Shown here: positions 36,614 to 45,192 of the stretch, in pieces
Numbering within the stretch: the first letter of the stretch is position 1
Layout of the letters: each line of letters starts with the position of its first letter
Source: Pseudomonas sp. dw_612
GTDB taxonomy: Bacteria; Pseudomonadota; Gammaproteobacteria; Pseudomonadales; Pseudomonadaceae
Assembly: GCF_018449725.1 (NCBI RefSeq)
Contig: NZ_JAAVVC010000007.1
Coordinates: forward strand, 1 to 64,000
Length of the DNA stretch: 64,000 nucleotides
Direction: 5' to 3'
The notes under the pieces: model-generated
What the model saw: the letters and a program-made list of their open reading frames with translations, nothing else
Told to the model about the DNA's origin: nothing
The model's database searches: none
Position numbers and translations under genes: made by a program

Positions 36614-37282
36614 TTGCCTGCTCAAAAATCCGTTTTCAACGCGCCATACCGCGCCTTTCTGTTCGACATGGACGGCACCGTCCTCAACTCCATCGCCGCC
36701 GCCGAGCGCATCTGGACCGCCTGGGCCCTGCGCCACGGGATTGATGTGGCGAAATTCCTGCCGACTATCCATGGCGCTCGAGCCATTGACACGATCAATC
36801 GCCAAGGCTTGCCGGGCATAGATGCCGAGGCGGAAGCGGCGTTTATCACCGAGGCGGAAATCGAGGATGTGGAAGGGATTGTCGAGGTCGTCGGCGCGGC
36901 GCAATTCTTGAAGTCGCTGCCGGCTGACCGCTGGGCGATTGTCACGTCGGCGCCGCGGGCTTTGGCGTTGCGGCGCATGGCGGCGGCGGGGATTCCCGAG
37001 CCTGCGGTGATGGTGACGGCCGAAGAAGTCACGGCCGGTAAACCGGACCCGGCCGGCTATCGACTGGCTGCCCGTCGGCTGGGCTTTGAAGTGACGGAGT
37101 GCCTGATTTTTGAAGACGCCACCGTGGGGATTCAAGCGGCGGAAGCGGCGGAGGCTGATTTGCTTGTGATTACGTCGACCCATGATCATCCGATCGAGAC
37201 GCCGCACGACACATTGGCAGACTACGATTTGGTCGAAGTCCGAGTAGATCCCGACAACCGGATCCGCCTGCATTCCCTCTGA
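36614..37282 (+). CDS. HAD family phosphatase
   Basis: 222 residues from a TTG start with AGGAAG eight bases upstream (an upstream ATG at 36569 in frame would add a non-family leader). Motif I is FLFDMDGTVLNS, the cap region follows, motif II is VTSAPRALALRRM, Lys in TAGKPDPAGYRLAARRLG and motif IV is CLIFEDATVGIQAAEAA. Like sugar phosphatases (YfbT group) in size and cap type. Substrate unknown. Confidence 0.85.
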   Translation: MPAQKSVFNAPYRAFLFDMDGTVLNSIAAAERIWTAWALRHGIDVAKFLPTIHGARAIDTINRQGLPGIDAEAEAAFITEAEIEDVEGIVEVVGAAQFLKSLPADRWAIVTSAPRALALRRMAAAGIPEPAVMVTAEEVTAGKPDPAGYRLAARRLGFEVTECLIFEDATVGIQAAEAAEADLLVITSTHDHPIETPHDTLADYDLVEVRVDPDNRIRLHSL

Positions 37283-37298
37283 TTAACCCCAATCCCCC

Positions 37299-37389
37299 CT
37301 GTGGGAGCGGGCTTGCTCGCGAAGGCGGAGGGTCAGCCACTATCAATGGTGACTGGCACGACGCCTTCGCGAGCAAGCCCGCTCCCACA
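37299..37389. repeat. REPIN
   Basis: Inverted GTGGGAGCGGGCTTGCTCGC arms between the convergent HAD and ICMT-like genes. Confidence 0.9.
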
Positions 37390-37404
37390 TTGATTGATGG
37401 TGAG

Positions 37405-38064
37405 TCAGTAGATTCCGGGGATAAGCCGCCAGGTCTTGCCGCAATAGTCCTCATATTCCTGGCCAAACTGCGTCCGCAACAGCGCCTCTTCCGAACGAAT
37501 CCGCGCAATCAACGGAATTAACGTCAACGCCGCCAGAATCAGCCCCACCCCCGAACGAAACGCCAGCGCCCAGCCAATGCCAATGACCATCAGCCCCAGG
37601 TAACTGGGATTGCGCAAGGTGCGGTAAATCCCGTCGGTCACCAGCGTGTGCCCCGGCTGAATCGCCACCAGCCCACTGAAGCGCTTGCCCAGCACGAACA
37701 CCGGCCACAATCGCAAGGCACCGCCGAGGATGAACAGCAACGCGCCGAGCCAGCGCATGCCTTCGCCGCCAAAGGTCCAGAAGTCGATGCGGTCGGAGTA
37801 GGCTGGCAAATACCCGCTGAGCAGTCCGATGATCCCGAACACTGGCAGCACCCAGCGATTGGCCCGGTCTTCCCGTTCACCGGAACTCAGGTTGACCTCG
37901 GTAAACAGCGAGGCAATTGCCATCACCACGGTCGCCAACGCCACCACCACCAGCGAGCCATGGGCAAAGAACGCCGCAAGCCCGCCCAACCCCCATACCG
38001 CCAGGCCAAGGTAGGCGAGGGTGGACACGACGGCGAAAAATGCCAGTTTGGGTGAGATGTTCAT
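37405..38064 (-). CDS. Isoprenylcysteine carboxyl methyltransferase (ICMT) family membrane protein
   Basis: 219 residues from MNISPKLAFF; five or so membrane helices. The C-terminal half is the ICMT/PEMT signature: IQPGHTLVTDGIYRTLRNPSYLGLMVIGIGWAL (about 137-169) with RxxRNPxY, and ARIRSEEALLRTQFGQEYEDY near the end, which bind S-adenosylmethionine. Bacterial members methylate lipids or small molecules; the target is unknown. Single-gene unit flanked by REP elements. Confidence 0.87.
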   Translation of the reverse strand: MNISPKLAFFAVVSTLAYLGLAVWGLGGLAAFFAHGSLVVVALATVVMAIASLFTEVNLSSGEREDRANRWVLPVFGIIGLLSGYLPAYSDRIDFWTFGGEGMRWLGALLFILGGALRLWPVFVLGKRFSGLVAIQPGHTLVTDGIYRTLRNPSYLGLMVIGIGWALAFRSGVGLILAALTLIPLIARIRSEEALLRTQFGQEYEDYCGKTWRLIPGIY

Positions 38065-38123
38065 GGCTAGCTCCACACAGTGCTTATATCCAGTGTAGAT
38101 ACCGTATTGAGTCGATGATCCAC

Positions 38124-38251
38124 TTGTGGCGAGCGAGAACCCTGTGGGAGCGGGCTTGCTCGCGAAAGCGGTGTGTCAGTTGATGGAGATGTTATCTGAC
38201 ACGACGCCTTCGCGAGCAAGCCCGCTCCCACAGGGTTCTCGCTCGCCACAA
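38124..38251. repeat. REPIN with extended arms
   Basis: Here the usual REPIN (38142-38233) is embedded in further inverted sequence: TTGTGGCGAGCGAGAACCC before and GGGTTCTCGCTCGCCACAA after, so the arms reach about 43 bases. Confidence 0.88.
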
Positions 38252-38268
38252 AATGTGGGGCGCCGTGA

Positions 38269-39207
38269 TTACGCCGATCTGGCATTGCGCCTGATGACTT
38301 GCGGCGGTTGCCCAAACGCGCGCAAAAACGCTTCCCGCATCCGTCGCCGATCACTGAAACCGCTTTCCTCGGCAATCTGATCCAGCGTCAATCGTCCCCG
38401 TTCCAGCATCTGCCGCGCCGCTTCCAGGCGCAGGTTTTCAATGGCTTTGGCCGGCGATTGCCCGGTTTCGGCACGAAACGCCCGGCTGAATTGCCGTGGA
38501 CTGAGCCGTGCGACATCCGCCAGTTGTTCTACCGACAGCGCTGACGCCAGGTGTTCCCGGGCATAACCGAGCACGGTCTGGATGCGGTCGGATTTCGGCT
38601 CCAGTTCCAGCAACGCCGAATGCTGCGACTGACCGCCTGCGCGGCGGTGGTACATCACCAGTTTCTGCGCCACGGACCTGGCCAGTTCGGCGCCGTGGTC
38701 CTTTTCGACCATGGCCAGCGCCAGGTCGATACCGGCGGTCATGCCCGCCGAAGTCCAGATCGAGCCGTCGATGACAAAGATCCGGTCTTCCTCGACCTTG
38801 ATCGTCGGAAACCGCGCTTGCAACTCCCGGGCATACGCCCAATGGGTGGTGGCGCGGCGGCCCTCAAGCAATCCGGCCTGGGCCAGCACGAACGCCCCGG
38901 AGCAAATCGACGCCGTGCGCCGCGCGGTTTTCAGGCTGTCGCGCACATACGTCAGCACCGCATCGGGTGCCTGCTCGAGGATGGCATCGCCACCCACCAC
39001 AATCACGGTGTCGAACACCCGCTCATCGAACGCTTCCGTGCCGACGCTCAATCCACCGGACGCGCGCAACGTGCGGCCATCTTCGGACAATACGCTGACT
39101 TCATACAAGGTTTCACCGGCACTGAAATTGGCGTACTCAAACACCGGCATGGCCGCCAGCGCCATGGACTGGAAGCCTTCGAACACCACAAACGCCACGG
39201 AAGTCAT
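38269..39207 (-). CDS. GlxA family transcriptional regulator (DJ-1/PfpI + AraC)
   Basis: 312 residues. N-terminal DJ-1/PfpI domain (about 1-190) with the nucleophile-elbow-like ASICSGAFVLAQAGLLEGR; C-terminal AraC domain with SALSVEQLADVARLSPRQFSRAF and LTLDQIAEESGFSDRRRMREAFLRAFGQPP, the two helix-turn-helices. Divergent from a short-chain dehydrogenase 126 bases away, its probable target. A close paralogue lies at 60261. Confidence 0.92.
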   Translation of the reverse strand: MTSVAFVVFEGFQSMALAAMPVFEYANFSAGETLYEVSVLSEDGRTLRASGGLSVGTEAFDERVFDTVIVVGGDAILEQAPDAVLTYVRDSLKTARRTASICSGAFVLAQAGLLEGRRATTHWAYARELQARFPTIKVEEDRIFVIDGSIWTSAGMTAGIDLALAMVEKDHGAELARSVAQKLVMYHRRAGGQSQHSALLELEPKSDRIQTVLGYAREHLASALSVEQLADVARLSPRQFSRAFRAETGQSPAKAIENLRLEAARQMLERGRLTLDQIAEESGFSDRRRMREAFLRAFGQPPQVIRRNARSA

Positions 39208-39333
39208 CGAAAGGTCCTCAAAAAGGTCATGTCCTGAAAACGTACTTTAAACGTCATTTGAGACGTGTGTCATTCCCTTTATAACTGTTCACACCCGGCG
39301 AGCTTATCGCCCTCACTGTGAAGGAAACGCGAC

Positions 39334-40125
39334 ATGGCACTTTCATCCAAAGGCACCGCCCTGATTACTGGCGCTTCTTCCGGCATCGGCGCGGTCTACG
39401 CCGACCGTCTCGCCCGGCAAGGCTACGACCTGATTCTGGTCGCCCGCAGCCAAAGTAAATTAAACGCCCTGGCCAACCATTTGAGCAATGAAACCGGGCG
39501 CGCCGTGGAAGTGGTCGCCGCCGACCTGAAAGACAAAACCGACCTGCTGCGGGTGGAAAACATCCTGCGCACCGACGCCAGCATCACCTTACTGGTCAAC
39601 AACGCCGGGGTCGGTGGGGTCATGCCGCTGCTGGGCAGCCCGGTGGACGACATGGAAGACATGATCACCCTCAACGTCACCGCGCTGATGCGTCTGGCCT
39701 ACGCCGTGGTACCGGGTTTCGTGGCCCGTGGCGCCGGGACCGTGATCAACATTTCCTCAATTGTTGCCATCGCCCCGGAAATCCTTAACGGCGTGTACGG
39801 CGGGACCAAGGCCTTTGTACTGGGCTTGAGCCAGTCCATGCACCACGAACTGGCCGACAAGGGCATTCGCATCCAGGCGGTATTGCCCGGCGCCACCGCG
39901 ACTGACTTCTGGAGCGAGGCCGGCAACCCGGTGGAAAACCTGCCGCAAGAGATCGTGATGTCGGCCCAAGACATGGTCGATGCCGCGCTGGCCGGGTTGG
40001 CGCAGGGCGAAGTGGTGACCATTCCCGGTTTGCATGAAGGTGAGAAGTGGGATGCATACGAAGCACAGCGTCAGGTGTTGAGTGGTTCGTTCGGTCATTC
40101 CACGGCAGCCGCACGTTATCGCTGA
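39334..40125 (+). CDS. Short-chain dehydrogenase/reductase (SDR)
   Basis: 263 residues. NAD(P) motif TGASSGIG (12-19), NNAG (89-92), catalytic Ser141 or Ser142 (INISSI), Tyr155 and Lys159 (YGGTK). AAGGAA precedes the ATG. The classical type with a full active site, so an active oxidoreductase on an unknown alcohol or ketone. Divergent from a GlxA-type regulator. Confidence 0.92.
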   Translation: MALSSKGTALITGASSGIGAVYADRLARQGYDLILVARSQSKLNALANHLSNETGRAVEVVAADLKDKTDLLRVENILRTDASITLLVNNAGVGGVMPLLGSPVDDMEDMITLNVTALMRLAYAVVPGFVARGAGTVINISSIVAIAPEILNGVYGGTKAFVLGLSQSMHHELADKGIRIQAVLPGATATDFWSEAGNPVENLPQEIVMSAQDMVDAALAGLAQGEVVTIPGLHEGEKWDAYEAQRQVLSGSFGHSTAAARYR

Positions 40126-40204
40126 AACGGTCGGTGCAGGGCAGGGGCCCGCTCCCACAGGAGACTGGGGCTGATCACAAGTCCTGCGTCCACCCGAAAT
40201 TAAA

Positions 40205-40563
40205 TGTGGGAGCGAGCTTGCTCGCGAAGGCGGTGGGTCAGTCACATTGATTTTGAATGTGCGGATGCTATCGCGGGCAAGCCTTGCTCCTACAGGGGAT
40301 GAGGGTGATCACACGTTTTGCATCCACACGAGCTCCAATGTGGGAGCGAGCTTGCTCGCGAAGGCGGTGGGTCAGACACATTGATTTTGGATGTGCGGAC
40401 GCTATCGCGGGCAAGCCTTGCTCCTACAGGGGATGAGGGTGATCACAAATCCTGCGTCCACCCTAGATCCAATGTGGGAGCGGGCTTGCTCGCGAAGGCG
40501 GTGGGTCAGTCACATTGATTTTGGATGTACAGACACCTTCGCGAGCAAGCCTTGCTCCTACAG
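40205..40563. repeat. Tandem array of three REPINs
   Basis: Three copies starting at 40205, 40339 and 40473, an exact 134-base period, each with left arm GTGGGAGCGAGCTTGCTCGC (GCGGGC in the third) and right arm GCAAGCCTTGCTCCTACA plus a shared spacer (GGGGATGAGGGTGATCACA). The third copy runs into the OprD gene end, whose stop codon at 40558-40560 lies in the repeat. Confidence 0.88.
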
Positions 40564-41865
40564 CAGCGGGATGCTGTAGCTCACGATCAGCCGGTTCTGG
40601 TCCTGGTTGCGGGAGGCTTCGCTGTTCGATTTGCCGTTACGCCAGCCAAACCCGATCCCTTTCAGCGCGCCGGACTGCAGGACGTAATCCAGGCTGATAT
40701 CCCGTTCCCATTCCTTCTGGTTATCGCCAGAAATTGTCTTGATGTTGTCGCCGCTCAGGTACATCACCGACGCTTTAAGCCCCGGCACACCCAGTGCCGC
40801 AAAGTCATACGCGTACTGACCGAACGACGTGCGCTCGCCCGCGCGGGTGAACGTCTGGATCAGGCGATCGGTATACAAATACAGACTGACCCCGGCAGCA
40901 CCTTTGTCCGGCAGGGTGCCTTGATTGAGCTGGGTGAAGCCACTGCCACTCGACACGCTTTGATAACCAGCGGTAATCCCATGGCCGCCGAGGCTGTAGA
41001 TCAGCGCGGCGCTCCAGGTTTTGTTGTCGATCTCGCCATCACCGCCCTCGGTGTAGCCACTGATTTTGTAGCCCGAAGTGCCCGAACCGTTGGCCCCGGA
41101 CGAATCGGTCTTGAAGTAACGCAGGTCTGTTTTGAGGGATTGACCGTCCGAAATCGCCAGGGTGTGGATCAGGCCAAAAAACTGTTGGGTGTAGTAGTTG
41201 TCGAGGTTGGCGTAGTAATACTGCGCGGTCAGGTCCTTGGTGACTTTCCAGTCGCCACCCGCAAAGTCGAACGCATTGCTTTCCCGCGTACCGCCCGTGG
41301 CCGCCAGCCCGGTCTGGTCGCTGGAGCCCCGGCCTGTCGCGTGTTCGATTCGACCGCCCGTGAGGGTCAGCTCCTTGAACTCGCCCGACGTGATCTGCCC
41401 GCCTTCAAAGGTTTGCGGCAGCAGGCGACCGTCGTTGGACACCAGGATTGGCAACTTGGGCATCAGCGTGCCCAGGCGCAGTTCGGTTTTCGAGACCTTG
41501 ACCTTGCCAGTCAAGCCCAGCCGGCTCCACTGATCGACAGCGCTGTTATCCGTATCCGATGGAATCATCGAACTGCCCACGTGCCGGCCCTTGCCGCTGT
41601 CCAGCGTAACGCCCATCAGGCCCAGCGCATCCACGCCAAAACCCACCACGCCATCGGTGTAACCCGACTTGTAATCGAGCATGAAACCCTGCGCCCACTC
41701 TTCGGTTTTCGACGGTGTGGCGGTGCCATCGCGGTTGTCGTTATTGAAGTAGAAGTTGCGCATCCCCAACGTGGCTTTGCTGTCACTCAGGAAATCCGCG
41801 TGTGCCTGGGTGCTGAGTGCAATGGCGCTCAACGCGAGGGTTACAGCCGTGCTTTTGTTGCTCAT
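40558..41865 (-). CDS. OprD family outer-membrane porin
   Basis: 435 residues: signal peptide ending AHA (about 23), then the OprD start DFLSDSKATLGMRNFYFNNDNRD, the EWAQGFMLDYKSGYTDGVVGFGVDALGLMG segment and LGTLMPKLPILVSNDGRLLPQTFEGG, all family landmarks. An 18-strand barrel for a small carboxylate or basic amino acid. Its stop is inside a REP arm, so the last codons come from the repeat boundary. Last gene of the long minus-strand pathway cluster; probably admits its substrate. Confidence 0.92.
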   Translation of the reverse strand: MSNKSTAVTLALSAIALSTQAHADFLSDSKATLGMRNFYFNNDNRDGTATPSKTEEWAQGFMLDYKSGYTDGVVGFGVDALGLMGVTLDSGKGRHVGSSMIPSDTDNSAVDQWSRLGLTGKVKVSKTELRLGTLMPKLPILVSNDGRLLPQTFEGGQITSGEFKELTLTGGRIEHATGRGSSDQTGLAATGGTRESNAFDFAGGDWKVTKDLTAQYYYANLDNYYTQQFFGLIHTLAISDGQSLKTDLRYFKTDSSGANGSGTSGYKISGYTEGGDGEIDNKTWSAALIYSLGGHGITAGYQSVSSGSGFTQLNQGTLPDKGAAGVSLYLYTDRLIQTFTRAGERTSFGQYAYDFAALGVPGLKASVMYLSGDNIKTISGDNQKEWERDISLDYVLQSGALKGIGFGWRNGKSNSEASRNQDQNRLIVSYSIPLL

Positions 41866-41940
41866 CTAATCGCCCCTATTTTTTTGTAATTCGAATTCAG
41901 GAGGGTGGCTCCCGCAGCCTGCGGGAGCGTGAAACTGGAG

Positions 41941-42513
41941 TCAGATACCCAGGACGTTGGCGCCAATGCACGGATCAATCCCGCGTTCGAGACGTCGCGG
42001 GTGCACGATCACAGTGATTTCCATCGAACCGGTGGTCACGTCGAAATCGAGGATGTGGCCGCCATAGGCTTGAAAGGTCGCGTCACCGGCGACGCCGTGC
42101 ATATGGATCGAAGGCTGGTCGTTCTTCCAGGCCACGGAACCGGTAATGCTGGCCATCTCGACGTTGCTGAAGACTTTGGCGTCGAAGTCCTTTTTATCCT
42201 TGTTCCAGAAACCGAACTTCACGTTGCCAAAGCCGATACCGCTGATGGACGCACTCGGGATCTTTTCCGCGATGGCGAGTTTGGTCAGTTCCTTGAAGGC
42301 GTTGTCGCCCATGCGCAGGACCATGAGGTAACCGGTGGGGGTTTTGGTGTAGCGCGGTGTGGCTTCAGTTGCACATTGCATGGGCGCGGCCGTCGCGGTG
42401 GGGGCGGTTTCGGCAACCGCAAGTTGGGAAATGCTTGTGTTGATCAGCACGGCTGCGGTGAGCGCCAACATCAATTTGGACAAGCGCAGTGTCGGGTGAA
42501 GTTGAACTTTCAT
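41941..42513 (-). CDS. Exported PPC/DUF296 domain protein
   Basis: 190 residues. A hydrophobic signal segment (about 13-35, ending AVAE) is followed by a PPC (DUF296) domain: GYLMVLRMGDNAFKELTKLA, ASISGIGFGNVKFGFWN, MASITGSVAW and HMHGVAGDATFQAYGGHIL. In plants PPC domains sit in AT-hook proteins; in bacteria they occur alone and cytoplasmic. Here a signal peptide suggests export, which is unusual. It lies between an aldehyde dehydrogenase and the OprD porin in the pathway cluster. GAGGAA stands before the ATG. Function unknown. Confidence 0.82.
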   Translation of the reverse strand: MKVQLHPTLRLSKLMLALTAAVLINTSISQLAVAETAPTATAAPMQCATEATPRYTKTPTGYLMVLRMGDNAFKELTKLAIAEKIPSASISGIGFGNVKFGFWNKDKKDFDAKVFSNVEMASITGSVAWKNDQPSIHMHGVAGDATFQAYGGHILDFDVTTGSMEITVIVHPRRLERGIDPCIGANVLGI

Positions 42514-42636
42514 TGGTGTTCCTCTGTTGTTGTTTTTATGGCTACAGCGGTTTTTTGGGCGAGCGTGTCCGACGCCTGTTTTTCAACAGGCGCTGGAGTT
42601 GCTCTGGGTTGTTAGTGGTTACTTGATCTGAATGCC

Positions 42637-44214
42637 TTACAGCGCAGCGCGACTGCTGGCACCGTCAACCAGTCGGGCAATGCCCAGCGGGTTCGCATTT
42701 TTCAGTGCGTCCGGCAACAAAGCATCCGGGCAGTTCTGGTAGCACACCGGCCGCAGGAAACGATCGATCGCCAATGTCCCGACCGAAGTGCCGCGCGCAT
42801 CCGACGTCGCCGGATACGGCCCGCCGTGCACCATGGCATCGCACACTTCCACGCCAGTGGGATAACCGTTGAACAGCACACGCCCGACTTTCTGTTCCAG
42901 CAGGGCCAGCACTTCGCTCAGGGTAGTGAGTTCCGAATCCTCGACAATCAGGGTCGCGGTCAACTGGCCGCGCAGACCGTGCAGCGCCTGAAGTAATTCA
43001 GCGTGATCGGCAACTTCCACCACGATGGTAGTCGGACCGAAGACTTCTTCCTGCAGCAACTCATCACCGTTAACCAGCAGGCTGACATCGGCCTTGAACA
43101 ACTGCGGCCGCGCCTGATTGCCCTGTTGCGCGGCACCGGCCAAGTGCGTGATACCGGCGTGCGCATGAAGGTTGTCCAAACCGTGGCAATAGCTTTTCAA
43201 CGCGCCGGTGTTGAGCATCGTCTGCGCGTTTTGCTCGCCCATCAGCGCGCTAAAACGTTCGAGGAAAGCACTGAACTCCGGCGAACGAATGCCCAGCACC
43301 AAACCGGGATTGGTGCAGAACTGGCCGGCGCCAAGGACCACGGACGCCGCCAGTTCAGTGGCGATTTTTTCACCCCGGGCCTTGAGCGCATCGGGCATCA
43401 GCAACACCGGGTTGATGCTGCTCATCTCGGCGAACACCGGAATCGGCTGCGGTCGTGCCGCCGCCATGTCGCACAAGGCTCGGCCACCGCGCAACGACCC
43501 GGTAAAGCCTACGGCCTGAATCGCCGGATGCTTGACCAACGCCTCGCCGACGCTGCCGTAAAGCAGGCTGAACACGCCCTCGGGCATACCGGTTTTGCGT
43601 GCGGCGCGGGTAATTGTGTCGGCAACGTAATCGGCGGTAGCCATGTGCCCGCTATGCGCCTTGAACACTACCGGGCAACCGGCGGCGAGGGCGGACGCGG
43701 TGTCACCGCCAGCGGTGGAAAAGGCCAGCGGAAAGTTGCTGGCACCGAACACCGCAACCGGACCGAGGCCGGTGCGGTACTGGCGCAAGTCCGGACGCGG
43801 CAACGGTTGCCGGTTCGGCAGTGCGCGGTCGATGCGCGCACCGTAGAAATCACCACGACGCAGCGCCGTGGCGAACAAGCGCATCTGGCCGCTGGTGCGC
43901 GCCCGTTCACCTTGAATGCGCCCGGCGGGCAGGGCGGTTTCCCGGCACACGAGGGCGATGAATACGTCATCCAGCGCGTCGAGTTCGGTGGCGATGGCCT
44001 CAAGGAACTCGGCACGCCGGGCAGCTGAAAGGTTACGGAAGTTCGGGTACGCCGTGGCGGCCGCTTCGGCGGCCGCATTCACTTCCTCCACGGTCGCCTG
44101 ATGGAACCGATACGGCAGCGCTTCGCCGGTGCTGGCGTCGTGGCTTTGCACGGTGTTCGAACCTTGTGCCGAGCGAGTGCCGGCGATGTAGTTGTGGCCT
44201 GAAACTTCAAACAT
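42637..44214 (-). CDS. Aldehyde dehydrogenase (alpha-ketoglutarate semialdehyde type, NADP+)
   Basis: 525 residues, longer than ordinary aldehyde dehydrogenases, matching the KGSADH/2,5-dioxovalerate group: ASTGEALPYRFHQATVEEVNAAAEAA at the start, FGASNFPLAFSTAGGDTASALAAGCPVV, Glu263 in FAEMSSINPV and Cys300 in GAGQFCTNPG. It converts a keto-aldehyde such as 2,5-dioxopentanoate to the acid. AAGGAG lies before the ATG. Followed by the PPC gene and preceded by two amidohydrolases in the same direction. Confidence 0.9.
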   Translation of the reverse strand: MFEVSGHNYIAGTRSAQGSNTVQSHDASTGEALPYRFHQATVEEVNAAAEAAATAYPNFRNLSAARRAEFLEAIATELDALDDVFIALVCRETALPAGRIQGERARTSGQMRLFATALRRGDFYGARIDRALPNRQPLPRPDLRQYRTGLGPVAVFGASNFPLAFSTAGGDTASALAAGCPVVFKAHSGHMATADYVADTITRAARKTGMPEGVFSLLYGSVGEALVKHPAIQAVGFTGSLRGGRALCDMAAARPQPIPVFAEMSSINPVLLMPDALKARGEKIATELAASVVLGAGQFCTNPGLVLGIRSPEFSAFLERFSALMGEQNAQTMLNTGALKSYCHGLDNLHAHAGITHLAGAAQQGNQARPQLFKADVSLLVNGDELLQEEVFGPTTIVVEVADHAELLQALHGLRGQLTATLIVEDSELTTLSEVLALLEQKVGRVLFNGYPTGVEVCDAMVHGGPYPATSDARGTSVGTLAIDRFLRPVCYQNCPDALLPDALKNANPLGIARLVDGASSRAAL

Positions 44215-44247
44215 GGGAACTCCTTAAGGGCTGTTCAAAACAGGGGA

Positions 44248-45192
44248 TCAAATGAGCCGATAAATGCGTCGGGCGTTATCGTGAAACAGGGCGAGCCGAT
44301 CCGCACGTGAGCGATCCCGGACGATGGTTTTGAAACCGTCGAACACTTCGCTCAGGCTGTTCACCACGCCATCGACCGGATAGTTGCTGGCAAAGGCGCA
44401 GCGACTGACCCCGACAATCGAAATCGCGTCGTTCACCACCACGCGGTTGGCTTCGACGGGCCACACCTGGCCGGGGATGCAAATGCCGGAAATCTTCAGG
44501 GCGATGTTCGGCTCGCGGGCCAGCAGCGCCAGGTTGTCGCGCCAACCGGCCAAGCCTTCCGGCGAGCGATCCGCCGGCAGCGCGGTGTGATTGACCACGA
44601 GGGTGACGTCGGGAAAGTCCCTGGCCAGTTCGGCGGCTTCCGGCAGATGCCACCACGGCGCCTGCAACTCGAAGTGCAGGCCGTTTTCGGCCAATCGGGC
44701 ATAGCCTTCGCGCCAACGGGGATCGCGCATGGAGCCCGGCGCCACGAAATCTTCGCGCCAGGCTTCACGGCTAGTGACCGTGGGTTTGTGGCGCACGCCG
44801 CGTACCAGCGGGTGATTGCCATACAGGCGCAAAAGCTCGGGTGCGTCTTCGCGATCCAGCCAGACCTGGCCGACCATGGCTGCCAAAGTGGGTTCGTTTT
44901 GCCCCAGCGCTTCGACAAACGTCACTTCGTCGGCCGGGGTTGCCGGGTCCCATTCACCCTCGATCACCACGGTTTGCACGACGCGATGGTGGCCGGTCAG
45001 CCGACGATAATCCTCGGGCAAAAAGGTGCGACAGATCGATGAGTAATCGCCATAGCGAAACGGGCGCAATGGCCGGTCGTTGAGCCACGGGTAGTAATGG
45101 GCCTCGATATCGAAATAGTGCTGATGGGCGTCGACGATGGGCAGGTCCGCGTCATCGCCGCTGGCCAGAAAGCGTGCGCGCCAGTCATCCAT
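44248..45192 (-). CDS. Amidohydrolase-2 family protein (PF04909), lactonase-like
   Basis: 314 residues of the amidohydrolase_2 barrel. N-terminal metal motif DAHQHYFD (His23, His25), NHTALPADRS (second metal or proton region) and the end SNYPVDGV. Relatives include L-fucono- and rhamnono-lactonases and 4-sulfomuconolactonase-type hydrolases. Starts within the stop of the upstream paralogue (8-base overlap), so the two are coupled. The substrate is unknown. Confidence 0.87.
   Translation of the reverse strand: MDDWRARFLASGDDADLPIVDAHQHYFDIEAHYYPWLNDRPLRPFRYGDYSSICRTFLPEDYRRLTGHHRVVQTVVIEGEWDPATPADEVTFVEALGQNEPTLAAMVGQVWLDREDAPELLRLYGNHPLVRGVRHKPTVTSREAWREDFVAPGSMRDPRWREGYARLAENGLHFELQAPWWHLPEAAELARDFPDVTLVVNHTALPADRSPEGLAGWRDNLALLAREPNIALKISGICIPGQVWPVEANRVVVNDAISIVGVSRCAFASNYPVDGVVNSLSEVFDGFKTIVRDRSRADRLALFHDNARRIYRLI

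Noticed and set aside
40205..40563. Possible CRISPR array
   Set aside because: Period is 134 bases with inverted arms and conserved spacers; these are tandem REPINs and no cas gene is near.
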